Below are positions 21,878 through 32,876 of a stretch of 64,000 bases of DNA, piece by piece. The position numbers and the translations under genes were made by a program. Source of the DNA: Viridothelium virens (taxonomy: Eukaryota > Ascomycota > Dothideomycetes > Trypetheliales > Trypetheliaceae); contig ML991780.1 in the NCBI GenBank assembly GCA_010094025.1, positions 466,719-530,718 of the forward strand. Reading direction: 5' to 3'. How positions within the stretch are numbered: position 1 is the stretch's first letter; each line of letters starts with the position of its first letter. The notes under the pieces are model-generated. The model saw only the letters and a program-made list of their open reading frames with translations. It was not told the DNA's origin and made no database searches.

Positions 21878-23598
21878 TCACTTCTCTGCCTTAGCAAGCA
21901 ATGCATCAATCTCCCTCTGAAAATCTTCCATGCTCTTCATGACATCCTCTGCCGGAGGAGATATCCCAGCGGAGGTAGTAGGCTGCTCTATGCTCCTCCG
22001 CGGCGCCTCAGTCAGACTGGCCAAGGACGGTCTTCGACCTTCCTGTGTCGCCCGGCTCGTGGCCTTCCGGGGTGGTGGAGGGGGCGGAGCTACACCTGAC
22101 GTCGACGATGCGTTGGAAGCGCGATGTGGTCGTTGTGCGGAGCTACTAGATCCACTTCGAGACGGCCGTGGGGAAGGAGAGGGCTCTGCAGAGAAGCCTA
22201 CGGGCGAAGGAGAAGGTTTGGAGGCTCCGGCGCGACGGGCTGGTGGTGGGGGTGGTGCTTTGGATGATGAGAGAGGAGCTGAAGCGGGCGGTAGAGTGGA
22301 TTTATCATCATCTTCGGTCTCTTCTGGCTGAGAGGGCAAAGTAAGAGACGAATTGCTGCGTGATCGATTTTGAGCATTCGAACGCAGTTGGCTGTGTCGG
22401 CGTGCGAGAGGAACGGGAGGAGCTTTTTTTTTCTGTGAGGATGATATAGACGGATCTACGCTTTGTCGAGGCGATGAGACAGATTCTGTACTAGGTGATT
22501 GGGGTGCCTCGCGGGGCACTTCTGGCCATGGCACGGATGGTTTTTGCTCCGGACTCGTGGAGTAAGGAGGTGGTGGAGGTAACGGCTTATTCAGATCTGA
22601 ATTAACTCGAGGAGTACTGGGTTGTGAAGGACTTTGAGAGGAATTAGGTGATGATATCGAGGGAGCGAAGTCTGAAAAAGAGACTGTCTGAGGTTCTCTT
22701 CGACTGACGAGTTTGCCATGTTTGGGCTTCGGAGGCGGCGGCTTCACTTTTTGAGTTCCCATTAAACTTGATTTCTCATTGGGCTCATCACCCTCGGAGT
22801 CAGACCGCTCGTACGAAGTCCGCGGAGATTCTTGATGGATATCATGGGTGGAATCGAAGATAGAATGCCTAGATATTGAGGAAGTATCCGTACTGCTGCT
22901 ACTACTGTCCACAATTGCAGACCCTAGACCCAATTTAGTGTTTGGCGGCGTTGCGGAAGGTGGAGAGGTTCGTGGTCCAGCCTTTCCAGTGAGCAATAGT
23001 CTCTTGAACGAATCAACGTCCATGTTCCCTTTGCCGCTGGAAGTAATAGACTTTTCGGAGATATCTCCGCTACCCCTCGTTGAGCCCTGCTGTGCTACGG
23101 AGGGCTCGATAGATGCAAGTGTCCGTTGAAACGGGTTCTGTGGCATTACTTGAGGGTTCATTGATGCCATTTTGCTCGAGTTATGCCATGCACCTGGTGG
23201 AGACGCGCCGTCTTTGGCACTATCATCTGTATCATCCAGCCGCTTCACAAAGGGGTCGTCCGTTGGAGTATCGGAATCAGATGAACCATCGATAGCTGGG
23301 GGAGGTGACCCAGAATGTCGCGGGGGAGTGACTCTTTGTGCTAACGAGCCGCCTCCTGGTGGATTCGGAGAGGGAGGGGACTGCGGAGGAGAGGTGATGC
23401 GGACGGTTTTCTTTGTCTTTCGCGGCTGCGAATCGAATTCTGCTATAAGGGCGATCAGCTGTTGGACAAACATTCAATGCGAAGAGACCTACCATCCTGG
23501 ATGTCAGGGAACTTCTCCGTAGCTTCAGAGAGGTCGGCATCAAGAGCGCTCGCAGGGGTATTCACATGGATAGAGCGCCGGAACGGATTGCCAGACAT
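21878..23598 (-). CDS. Proline-rich, largely disordered protein (possible SH3-ligand scaffold)
   Basis: Two exons (23598-23493, 23442-21878; 50-nt intron) encode 556 residues beginning MSGNPFRRSIHVNTP. I do not recognise an orthologue. The chain is Ser/Pro-rich with many polyproline and PxxP-type patches (VKPPPPKPKHGK, KPLPPPPPYST, KKKAPPVPLARRHS, KAPPPPPARRAG, GVAPPPPPPRKA), typical of ligands for SH3 or EVH1 domains in actin or endocytic scaffolds such as verprolin or Aim3-like proteins. An NPF tripeptide near the start and another (QNPFQRT) further in are EH-domain-type motifs. The C-terminus ends in a short amphipathic helix (MEDFQREIDALLAKAEK). The coherent composition and the clean intron support a real gene; function is an inference. 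Confidence 0.75.
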
Positions 23599-24484
23599 TG
23601 TCGGCGTTCAAGAGAAAGCAAGTGTCATTGCTCATCTAGGTACAAGGATATAGGTAAACAGGAAGCCGCCCAATGACTGGAGCGCATGGAATATAGGGTA
23701 CATTTTGAGGTGATGGCAACGCCATGTCAGCTGTTGGATTGTCTGGAACCCTCTCTTCCACTATTAGGGTGAATAGGATGACACCGGAGACAACGCGCCT
23801 TATCGATAGCAACATAATGCCCAGCACATCAGTGCATAACTCGAGCACGACATAACTATGTGGATAAGCTGTCTGCGCGCCACCTGCACCACTCCATACA
23901 TATAACAGCAAACAGCCATTGTCGTTGTCTCGACGTGGATAATCGGCGCCATGAAAGACCGGTGAGCTCCGTGAGTCGCTCCAGAGATTACATCAGTTCA
24001 ATTCAGGATTTCTGATGCATCTAGATCAACAGCGATATGCGCACCAGTTGCACCGTGCCGATCTCTTCCCGCGCCGTGCGTGAGACTCCTGCCTGCGACT
24101 AACAATTAGCCTCATCGGATGGTAGGACTTTTAGTCAGTACGGAGTACATATATCACCAATTTGACTTAAGAAATGGATTCGAGAGGTCTAAATCTCTCG
24201 CCAAAGAGCTGCAGCATATCTGAACAGCTCTGGCTTCACGTTCTGAACAAACGCTATCAGTGCAATCCAACTCTTAACGTTCCAGTACTCCATACAGACA
24301 TGAAGAACCCTACCCCTGTCTTGATCATCAGAACTTTGTCACCTGGTCTGGTCCGTGCTGATTAAGGTAGCATGCTCTAAGATTACGCTGGTTTGTAAGA
24401 TTTCCTGAAGATTATGGCTCTCATGAGACCAGATCCGTGTTGCCTACAGCTCTTGGTTAGAGAAGAACTTTTCGGGCTTGCGAG
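23599..24484. other. Divergent promoter region
   Basis: About 885 bp upstream of both the polyproline gene and the hydrolase gene. It contains a TACGGAGTAC decamer at 24139-24148; no supported gene. Confidence 0.6.
24139..24148 (+). repeat. TACGGAGTAC decamer, copy 2
   Basis: Exact copy of the decamer seen at 16518 and 46447, 337 bp upstream of the hydrolase ATG. Confidence 0.6.
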
Positions 24485-25705
24485 ATGGTCGGAGATCTAT
24501 GGGAGATCAAAGAACACATCATATCCGCTTCATATCGTCGGGCACTTCCTCGAGGCGTGAAAGACGAGTCGGCCAGACTTCGACTACACGTCAAGCAGTG
24601 GATCCCCAAAGCTAACAGCTCTCCACAAAGCGGAGATGCAACAATCATATTTGCTCATGGGGTTGGTTCTAGCAAGGAATCTTATGAAGTATTTTTCCAC
24701 CACCTGATCCGATATCACCCCCGAATTCGTAGCATATTCGCTATGGACGCCGCTAATCACGGCCAGTCCTATATGCTAAATAAGGAGGTCCTAGGGGACG
24801 AACCAGGCTGGCATGACACGGCGCGTGATATCCTTCAGATGGTAAACAGCTTCCAAGATGAAATGCGTCCACCAATTCTCGGAGTTGCTCAGTCTTGGGG
24901 CGGACAGTGCTTGTTAATGGCGTCGGAGATGCATCCACGGTTGTTCGATGGGCTTGTCCTCATCGAACCCCCGGTTGGCATGGATTTCAAGTCCGGCTTG
25001 GCCATCAAAGCATCATGGATGATGCATCGCGCAGATTGGTGGCCTACGCGCGAGACTGCAAGAGAGAATTTGCTCAAGCTAAAATACTATCGACGATTCG
25101 ATCCGCAAGTCTTCGATAGGGTGATGCAGTATGACTTGAGAGATGTCACCATTGACAATCCACCTCCAAGTGAACTCGGAGTTGATCCCACATCGTCCAC
25201 TGGCGTGACCCTAACGACACCGAAAGCACAGGAGGCGTACACGGTGGTGATGGACCACTTGGATCTACCAGGACATGTCTCGGTACCACCAGCTAAGGCC
25301 AACAGCGTGGTCAAAGTCATCCCAGGCTTCTATAGACCAGAGTTTCTCTCTGTGCAACGGCTCCTACCTACAGTCTTCCCACCCGTGCTCTATATATGGG
25401 GTGAGTTATCCGACCTGTTAAGGCCACCTGGCGGAGCGGCCTATCGAGATTATCTGCTGCAGACGACTGGTGCCTCAGATGCCGGCAGTGGTGGAATCGC
25501 GAGGGGAAAGGTCGCGGAAGCCTGGGTAAAGGGAAGTACACATACCATCCCTTTCGAAAAACCAGAAGGTCTCGCCAAGGCCCTGATACCATGGCTAGAG
25601 CAGCGTCATAACGCATGGCTTGAGGAACAAGTTCGGAATGAGAAGCAAGTGTTTTATACCGCGAAAATTAAGCCGAACTGGCTTTCCAAAGTAAATAAAC
25701 TTTGA
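24485..25705 (+). CDS. Alpha/beta hydrolase with a peroxisomal-type C-terminus
   Basis: A single exon of 406 residues. The hydrolase fold is clear: FAHGVGSSKESY (oxyanion HG, about 56-67), nucleophile elbow GVAQSWGGQ (Ser about 138), an acid in YIWGELSDLLRPP, and the His in KGSTHTIPFEKPE (about 358). The cap domain includes a Trp/Arg-rich part (HRADWWPTRE). The protein ends in NKL, close to the PTS1 tripeptide consensus, so peroxisomal import is possible. Fungal relatives with this layout are often annotated as AKT2-like peroxisomal hydrolases of secondary metabolism, but I see no synthase gene nearby and the substrate is unknown. The stop lies 12 bp from the stop of the MFS permease on the other strand. 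Confidence 0.85.
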   Translation: MVGDLWEIKEHIISASYRRALPRGVKDESARLRLHVKQWIPKANSSPQSGDATIIFAHGVGSSKESYEVFFHHLIRYHPRIRSIFAMDAANHGQSYMLNKEVLGDEPGWHDTARDILQMVNSFQDEMRPPILGVAQSWGGQCLLMASEMHPRLFDGLVLIEPPVGMDFKSGLAIKASWMMHRADWWPTRETARENLLKLKYYRRFDPQVFDRVMQYDLRDVTIDNPPPSELGVDPTSSTGVTLTTPKAQEAYTVVMDHLDLPGHVSVPPAKANSVVKVIPGFYRPEFLSVQRLLPTVFPPVLYIWGELSDLLRPPGGAAYRDYLLQTTGASDAGSGGIARGKVAEAWVKGSTHTIPFEKPEGLAKALIPWLEQRHNAWLEEQVRNEKQVFYTAKIKPNWLSKVNKL

Positions 25706-25717
25706 CGAGTCCACAAA

Positions 25718-27289
25718 TCAGGTGGCGTATCTGAAATATGGGCTATTGTCTCCTTTCTCAACGACTTGCTCTTCCGTCAGGCCGTCCTCATGTTCTGCAT
25801 GTGCGACAAATTTGTCGCGTCGGGCATTTTCATATTTGTAATACGCCCACAAAGTGAAATCCAGAAGACAGGACATTGCTACCATCGCCAAAGTTACAGC
25901 ATGGCCTTTCACATACCGGGGACCTTCCTTTGTTGGGTACAGCTAAAGATGTCAGCCTTGATCAGCGTCGCATAATTAAATAACTCACGAATGGTGCCAT
26001 GATGCCGCTGCAGTTACCGATTGTCAGCTGCATTCCTGTTGCAGTAGTCCTTTTGCCATACCGTGGTAAGTTGGCCGGATTCCACGCGAGGGGAATACCA
26101 ACACAGACGTAGAGACCGAGGGCAACAAGGAAACATCCCGCATAGTGGGCTCCACTACTTACGTCGGACATTAGGACGGCATAGCCGATGATGGAGATAA
26201 TACCGAAAGTGATTGGAAAAATAGCTCGCTGTTGACTCCAATCCGATGCTCTTGCTGCCAACACATATGTTATTGCTCCGAGGGCATACACGGGAATAGT
26301 CAAAACTTGGATGGTCGCTGTGGAATATGTGCGATTAAGTCCCTCGATAATAGTCGGTAAAAAGGTGCTGTAGCCATACAACATAGTATCAGACCCAAAT
26401 TGCATGATGGCAAATGCCCATAATTTCCAATCCAAAAGCCCTTCGCGAACGTCTTTCCAATGGAACTCAGCGGCCGACCTAGTATATCCTGTTTGGGATG
26501 AGAGCCGCAAGTGCGATAGTTCCTTTTCCTCGGCATTCAAATAGTACGCTGTCTCTGGGTTATCGGCCAGAAGCCACCAGCTTGCGATTCCAACGACGAA
26601 GCTTGGCAGCCCCTCGATGATGAAGATCCATCGCCATCCTCTCTCGCCAGCAACGCCGTCCATGAAGCCGATTCCGTACGCTAGCAGACCTCCGAAAGCT
26701 CCTGCGAGCGCGGAGCTCACAAAAAGATAACCTACGCGCAACGCAATCTCGCGCTTCGTATAGAAGAAAGTTAAATAGATTGCCAGGCCTGGGAATAGAC
26801 CACCTTCGAAGATGCCGAGCAATAGTCGACATGCGATGAGACCTCCGTAATTTTGGCAGATGCCCGTCAGTGTTGCAATGATGCCCCATACCGTCGCGAT
26901 AAAAGATAGCCAGCGTGAGGGCCGCAGCTTTTTGAGAACGAGATTCGACGGTAGTTCAGAGAGAATGTATGTGACGAAGACCAGGGAGACAGCGGTCTGG
27001 TAGCGGTTCCCGTAGAGATTTAGATCATCTTCCATGCCGTAAAGGCGAGCATTGCCAATATTGACTCTGGAGCTAGATTAGCATGGCATAGATTCAGGCA
27101 TCTTCTCAGGCCAGCATACCGATCGAGAAAGCTGAAGAGATATAACAGCATGACCATTGGTACGATGTGCAGATCTAGTTTCCAGACCAGTCTTCTTTCT
27201 GCATGAGGGTCAACCTCGAGATACTCTCCTGGCCCTTCTCCTGCCGGATATCCAGCTTGTGCAGTCTTAGCAATATCGTGCTCGTCCAT
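25718..27289 (-). CDS. MFS permease, allantoate/anion:cation symporter (Dal5-like) family
   Basis: Three exons (27289-27120, 27066-25989, 25942-25718) give 490 residues. After a hydrophilic N-terminus (MDEHDIAKTAQAG) come RRLVWKLDLHIVPMVMLLYLFSFLDRVNIGNARL, the usual start of the Dal5/TNA1 group, then about 12 membrane segments. RPSRWLS and CRLLLGIFEGGLFPG match the family motifs after helices 3 and 4, and GERGWRWIFIIEG marks the end of the first half. Members import organic anions such as allantoate, nicotinate, pantothenate or tartrate across the plasma membrane; the substrate here cannot be read from sequence. Intron phases (2 and 0) agree and the second intron acceptor lies just before LYPTKEGPRYVKG, a conserved loop. 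It is tail to tail with the hydrolase. Confidence 0.9.
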
Positions 27290-28217
27290 GTTAGCTGCGT
27301 AATGAAGAAAAGGCTTGCCAAAACGAAAGAAAACAAAATGTCACCCAAATATGGCAGGACAGTACGACATTACTTTAAAAATCCCATGACAGTATTCGGT
27401 AAGAACTCATCAGACGCCGGGACTTTTATAGAATTACCGATTTAGATAAGAAGCATGACGTAATTATTCTCTGAGATTGAACTGGGCCACCGGGCTGTTT
27501 ATGCGGGGAACGAGACGGCACAGTTTTGAAGGAGATGACTTATAGAACTCTAGGCTTATCCGGGCAGTCTATGCCTAGGCTTGGTTTGCTAGTGTAAGGC
27601 AGATTGGTGAGAATGGTTTTCTAGACAAGGCTTTGGTCGGTGATGAGGATTTGCAGAATAGTAACGGTATTTAGGTTCGGAGATGACGCTGGCTGCCTTT
27701 AGCTAGGTTATCTACTAAGGTATCCACCAGTTTATGCAGGTCGGCCATGTAAGGTGCTTTGGCGAGTCATCCTGTCTATCAAAATTAGGACTACAGCTAT
27801 GATGAAGATCTTAACGTGTTTCGTAGACTTTGCAAGCACCCCTTCGAAGGTGTTTCCCTAGAAGTCCAGGCTCATGCATCAATCAAGGCATCTCGAGGGT
27901 ATTTGCAATAGCCAAAGTAGCCACACGCATCTGCAGAAGAAGTTGGGATAGACCTTTCCTTTATTAATTCTTTCTAGCATACAGGCCGACTCGAGCGACA
28001 AGTAGAAAAATCTAAACATTGGGCCGCTGGACTCCAGTACCTCGCGTCGCATTTGCGACAATCCATACAACGCGAGCGTAGTCCATGAGCGTACACATCC
28101 ATCCCAGTCTAAGTGAACAATTCCTCTTCACCAACAAGCCATTAACCACCCAGTGGTATGACAGACAAGAAACGAAAGACGCACAAGGCTTTTTCCCAAC
28201 CCAACTAAATCGTACAT
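27290..28217. other. Intergenic region, MFS permease / noxB
   Basis: About 930 bp: the MFS promoter side and the noxB 3' side. It is more A+T-rich than the flanking exons. No gene, repeat or RNA seen. Confidence 0.6.
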
Positions 28218-30048
28218 TTAGAAGTTCTCCTTACCCCACACGAAGCTGAAGTTCGGGTCTGAGTACATGTTGCACTTGATGTGCAGCGTGCTTCCGAGGA
28301 CCTTGGGCCCGCAGAAGAAGACACCGGCTTCGGCGGGGGAATGGATCTTGCGGATGGACTTGAAGATCATGTCCCAGTTCGGACGGCCGAAGTTGGTTGG
28401 TGCCCGGAGACCCGTAATGGCGTCCTGCTCGGCGTTTGCGTCGTTGATCATGATGTTGGTTGCGTCGTCATTCTTGATCTTGGCAGTAAGGTACTGTGAT
28501 TGTTCGTGTCAGCTTGATATTTGGGCTTGAGAATGAGAGGAGATGTGAAACTCACGGTGTGGATTTCAATTTGGTCTTGCAGATCCTGCGCCTCAATGGC
28601 GAGGAGAAGAGATCGGAACCATTCGAAGGAGCCAAAATCACGGCAGATCCAGAAGAAGTAGACCTTTCGGAGGCGGGTCTTGCCTTGTGGGTAGTTCATT
28701 CGGTACCAGATACTCTTGAGGATGGAGGCAAAAGGTGTGACACCAATACCAGCACCGCAGAGAATAGCAACCTCAAACTTGAAGACGTCTTCAGATGCAC
28801 TGCCGAATGGCCCGTCGATGTAGACACGAGGTAGGATTCTCTGCAAAGCTGGATCCGCATCTGGGTCTGCTGCTTGCTTGACAACAGACTTGTCTGCCTT
28901 ATCTCCCTTCCTGTCGAGGTCAGCCCCGAGAGCCTTAGCAAGTGCTCTAGTGAAGTTGCCGACGCAACGAACGTGAACGGAAATGTAGTCTTCTTCAGGT
29001 GCACTAGTAAGGGTGAAGGGATGATACTGCCAAACAGAGACTTCAGGGCAGCAGAGGAAGATATATTGTCCAGCCTTGGTCTTGCAGTGCTGCTTCTTGA
29101 TTTGGATCTCCACCACATTGCTGGGGTGCTGGATGACCTTGGAAACATAGGTCTTGTGCCTGCCGCGAATCTCACGGGCGATGCGCTCGGCTAGGTAGAG
29201 GAAGCCACCCCAGGACCAATACTGGTAGAAGACACCGATGTTGGCGCAGAATGGTGCATTGTCTGGCGTGATCATGCAGAAGGCTCCGTGGATAGACCAG
29301 AAGACGAAGAAAATGATGAACAAGTGGTGGAGGTACCAGAAACGTTCAAAGTTAGCTCGTCGGGGCTTCTCCATCGAGGTCATGACCATGATAGTCAACA
29401 CAATGAGCATCACCCAGCCAGACCATCCTGGCCCAGTGATGAAGTTTGCCTCAAGAAAGCCTAGGAAGCCAAGGTTGTTTTTGGCTGATAGCTGAGCGAA
29501 GTTGTTGAAGTGAGCGAGCGTGTGGAGCCAGCTGAAGAAGAAGATGGACCAGGCGACGAGCTTATGGAAAGTAATGTTCTTGTCGAACTGGATGACACCG
29601 TTAAGTGGTGTCTGACGAGCGATAGAGATGAGCGTTCGGCACACAGGGAGAAGGATGAGCGCAATGTCGAAATGCAAAACAAAAGCTGCGGCACGAGCAA
29701 TGGGATACGTGATGCCGAATGTAGCGCGGGCATTCGTCAAATTGTCCTTGATATCGTAGTTCATGAACCCAAAAGCGAACACCATCGCGTGAACAAGCAT
29801 GAAGACGAAGACAAATACTCTTCGATAACCTTCGTTAACGAGCCTACATGACTGTCAGCCCTGTGTACCTGTTCGGCTCGCGGCTTTACTTACCAGACGC
29901 CAACCTTTTCCCCAAAGGTCATCTCTCGTGGCGGCTCGGAGCTCATCTCGCCTGACATCAGCATCCTCGTGAGAGGTGGCCACCGAGATCTCTCCTTCCC
30001 CGACAACATGCTCGATCCCGTAGAGGATCGGTAGCTTTGTTTCTCCAT
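28218..30048 (-). CDS. noxB: NADPH oxidase, NoxB/Nox2 type
   Basis: Three exons (30048-29894, 29843-28556, 28493-28218) encode 572 residues. The N-terminus is hydrophilic (about 50 residues), as expected for NoxB, followed by the ferric-reductase membrane domain. Haem-ligand histidines sit in FHKLVAWSIFFFSWLHTLAH and FWYLHHLFIIFFVFWSIHG. The FAD site is WQYHPFTLTSAPEEDY, the NADPH sites are GAGIGVTPFASIL and VYFFWICRD, and the protein ends FVWGKENF. The wording RHKTYVSKVIQHPSNVVEIQIKK is characteristic of NoxB. With its activator NoxR and Rac, the enzyme transfers electrons from NADPH to oxygen to make superoxide, and in many fungi it is needed for appressorium penetration and ascospore germination. 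All splice phases are consistent and length is normal. Confidence 0.95.
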
Positions 30049-30626
30049 TGTGCCTGCACGGTCCTTTGGTATGCGTATGAAAAGTCGAGTTTATTGCATG
30101 CAGAAAGGTCTTCCCAAAAGGTTCAGAGCCTGCTGAATCGAAATGAACTGTGAAAACGAGAGTCTACGACCCTTATTAGTCTGTTATCTTGGTCTGTGAG
30201 TTTTGACTGGACTTACAGGATATCTATTAGCAAACGAAGACAGGTAAGAAACAAATGTATCTCTCGCCTGCGAGGACGAAAGAAAAGTGAAAGGCTGGGA
30301 GAACTTTGAAAGAGGATTCAAAGATTCTTGGCACACCAAATCATTCTGGGGGTGGCCTGCATGATATTCAGTTCATAGGGGCCTACCTCAGCTTGTTACA
30401 GAAGATCTCATCTTGTCTCGCTTCGCCTTTACAAAAGTGGACCGACAAACGCCGAAGTCCTCAGCAATGATTGACGGAATCCGCCAAGGGTTGCTTCTTT
30501 TGAGCTCGACGGCTATTTTCAGCGTTCTTTACTGGCGGATGCAGGGGATTTCCGGGGGCATCGGAGCTTTCACAGCAGCTGGTCGCAAAGCCATGAGACT
30601 TGTCCGGCTTCAAGTGCTTTCGCACC
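30049..30626. other. noxB upstream region
   Basis: About 580 bp that should hold the noxB promoter and 5' leader. A plus-strand ORF at 30413-30664 has no recognisable features. Confidence 0.55.
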
Positions 30627-31067
30627 ATGGACGTCAAAACACCAGCTGCTGCGAACTGTTCTAGCAGTACGCCACCGGCTCCTGCCGAGCCAGAGGGTGT
30701 AAGGGAAAGGAGGCGATTCGGGTTTGATCCAGCCTCTCTAGGCGTATCAGAGCAGTTTCACATTGTCAGGCTACTGGACCGATCGCTCGCTTGCGGAGAT
30801 CAAGGATCAAAGAAGACGACGAGGCTATCTAGCATTCAAAGCCCCCGTGCAGTGGTACAATCGCTCAGGAAAGCATTCATATATCGACGCCATGGACAAT
30901 CAAGTTTCAATGGAGATGGACCTTCTTCCGAAGAGACTGTTGGCCAATGCGGCGAGTGTGATGACGAGCTGGAGCCGTTCCAGCCACACCAGCTAACGTT
31001 AACTATCGGTCAGGCCGTAACCGGAACCAACTCAACAACAGGACACGACGCTGGGGCTGGACATTAG
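30627..31067 (+). CDS. Orphan ORF, hypothetical protein of 146 residues
   Basis: An ATG in very good context (GCACCATGG) opens 146 codons ending at TAG 31065-31067. The N-terminal half (MDVKTPAAANCSSSTPPAP, RRRFGFDPASLGVSEQFH) looks like protein. The second half is less convincing, and an overlapping +1 frame (30763-30996) is also open there with different sequence (LAEIKDQRRRRGYLAFKAP), so a frame change through an intron near 30750 is possible. No signal peptide, membrane segment or known domain. The gene lies in tandem with the Mpv17-like gene, 125 bp upstream of it. Confidence 0.35.
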   Translation: MDVKTPAAANCSSSTPPAPAEPEGVRERRRFGFDPASLGVSEQFHIVRLLDRSLACGDQGSKKTTRLSSIQSPRAVVQSLRKAFIYRRHGQSSFNGDGPSSEETVGQCGECDDELEPFQPHQLTLTIGQAVTGTNSTTGHDAGAGH

Positions 31068-31192
31068 CTACCCAGACAAATGTCATCGGCATTGTACTTT
31101 CTTTTCCATCCAGATTCTCCAGTGTTTTGAAACTCAATCCACATGTTTCTTCTTCCGCCCTTTGTGTAATTATAGCAATTCAATGAACCACG

Positions 31193-31924
31193 ATGCCTTC
31201 ACCAATAGTTAATGCGACGTTCCAAGCGACGATCTTGTCGTCCATCTCCAACATCCTCGCTCAATTTGTCGAGGCCCATCAGCAGAGGGTACTGCGTCCA
31301 GCATTGCTTTTGCAGCCATCATAGTTTCGGAACTCATTTGCTAACGAAGATCATTACAGAGGCCGTTCGCCTTCGACCTCTTTGCATTCATCCGTTTCGT
31401 GATCATTACCATCATTACGTGTCCACCCAACTTCTTGTGGCAGCAATGGCTCGAGCGGACCTTTCCTGGTCGCAAAGATGTAGATATGCCTGAGGACGAG
31501 AAGGATGAAGATGGCATTGACATGGCTGAACGAGGAAAAGAGAAGGTCGACGCCTCGAGACCTCAGGGAAAGAGCAATCTTAATATCAGGAACACACTTA
31601 CCAAGTGGTTTATAGATTGCATTACCATGGGTGCCATATTCAACACAGTTGCGTTTTTGCTACTCATAAACCTTTTGAAAGGGAATGGTCCGGACATAAC
31701 GATGAGAGCCGTCAGATATGTACATTTTCCGCATCTGGTCCAGTTGTACAAAGCTGATATTTCGAAAGGAGACAATCCCTATCATTGTTGCAGGATACAA
31801 GGTCTGGCCTATCGCTTCCATCATCAATTTCAGTCTTATACCCGTTGAAAAGCGGATCGTCTTCTTGAGTGCCGTGGGCTTATGTTGGGGTATCTACATG
31901 AGCTTGGTCGCAGCTCGACAGTAA
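31193..31924 (+). CDS. Mpv17/PMP22 family membrane protein
   Basis: Three exons (31193-31288, 31360-31719, 31769-31924) encode 203 residues. The core reads FAFDLFAFIRFVIITIITCPPNFLWQQWLE (first helices), LTKWFIDCITMGAIFNTVAF and the family signature VAGYKVWPIASIINFSLIPVEKRIVFLSAVGLCWGIY at the C-terminus. Family members (yeast Sym1, Mpv17, Pxmp2) are four-helix proteins of the mitochondrial inner membrane or the peroxisome and are thought to form small channels. An acidic insert (about 70-105, DVDMPEDEKDEDGIDMAER) is unusual for the family and sits in the loop between helices. The last intron acceptor (AAAG) was chosen to restore the signature. I cannot decide between mitochondrial and peroxisomal membership. 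Confidence 0.88.
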
Positions 31925-32038
31925 AGATAGGTGAGGACGTCGAAAGACTAGACGGCAAGGCGTTGATTCAATGGAAACGTCCTGGGGTCTCTGTAAATTT
32001 TGATACATATTTCCTAAGAACATAGACACCAGTACCGG

Positions 32039-32876
32039 CTAATACATGGACAAACCACCACTAGCGGATATGGTTTGACCTGTTACCCACCTCGCTTGTT
32101 CTTCTGCTAGCCACGCAACAATGAGCGCAATGTCCTCTGCGGTACCAAGGCGATTTTCCAATGGCGTGGCCTTTTTTTGCATTTCCACCAGATCCTTGGG
32201 AATCCCGTCAAGCATATCGGATGCAGTAGGTCCAGGAGCCACCGCATTCACCGTATGTCCAGCTGGACCAAGTTCTGCAGCTAAGTTCCGCGTCATTTGC
32301 TCTAGGGCACCCTTAGAGGCACCGTAAAGGGTGAAGCCGAGGAATCCGGAGCGGCCCCCAACAGAGCTAATGTTGATGATCCGACCAGGTTTGCGCAGAT
32401 GAGGTTGGACAGCTTGGCACAAGAAGAGCACAGCGCGAACGTTGACATCAAATGTTGAGGCAAACATCTCTGGTGTGAGATCTGCAAGGGATCCCTGGAC
32501 CTCTACGCCCGCGTTGTTAACTAATATGTCAATGGCACCGCCAAATGCTGAGGTGGTTTCTGAGACGATCTTTTTGGGCGATTCCAGTAGCCTGAGATCC
32601 GCCTGGATTTGGATAGCATCGGATCCATTTTTTAGAGCCTTGATGCTTGCTACAACACCTTCAGCGGCTTCAGTGCTCTTGTCTGATGTGTATGTGATTG
32701 CGACCTAGACCATGGAGCGTCAGCAATGAATACGATTTACAGAGAGGAGTGCTTACCTTAGCGCCACGCTTTGCCAATTCCAATGCCATAGCCACGCCAA
32801 GGCCTCTACTAGATCCGGTAACAATAGCCACTTTCCCAGAAAGTGTAGGGAATCTGCAGGCTGACGGGTCACTCAT
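32039..32876 (-). CDS. Short-chain dehydrogenase/reductase (SDR)
   Basis: Two exons (32876-32757, 32704-32039) give 261 residues, the standard length of a classical SDR. The NAD(P) site is VAIVTGSSRGLGVAMALEL (TGxxxGxG at about 20-26), the NNAG motif is at about 100, and the catalytic Ser, Tyr and Lys lie in NISSVGGRSGFLGFTLYGASKGA. NAVAPGPTASDM and VTGQTISASGG complete the pattern. The form is closest to 3-oxoacyl-ACP-reductase-like and versicolorin-reductase-like SDRs; ITYTSDKSTEAAEGV after beta-2 lacks the Asp typical of NAD-specific enzymes, so NADPH is likely. The substrate is unknown. It is convergent with the Mpv17 gene (114 bp) and divergent from EMG1. Confidence 0.9.

Noticed and set aside
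24485-30048. A secondary-metabolite cluster made of hydrolase, permease and NADPH oxidase
   Set aside because: No polyketide synthase, peptide synthetase, terpene cyclase or cluster regulator is present, and noxB is a conserved housekeeping or developmental gene.
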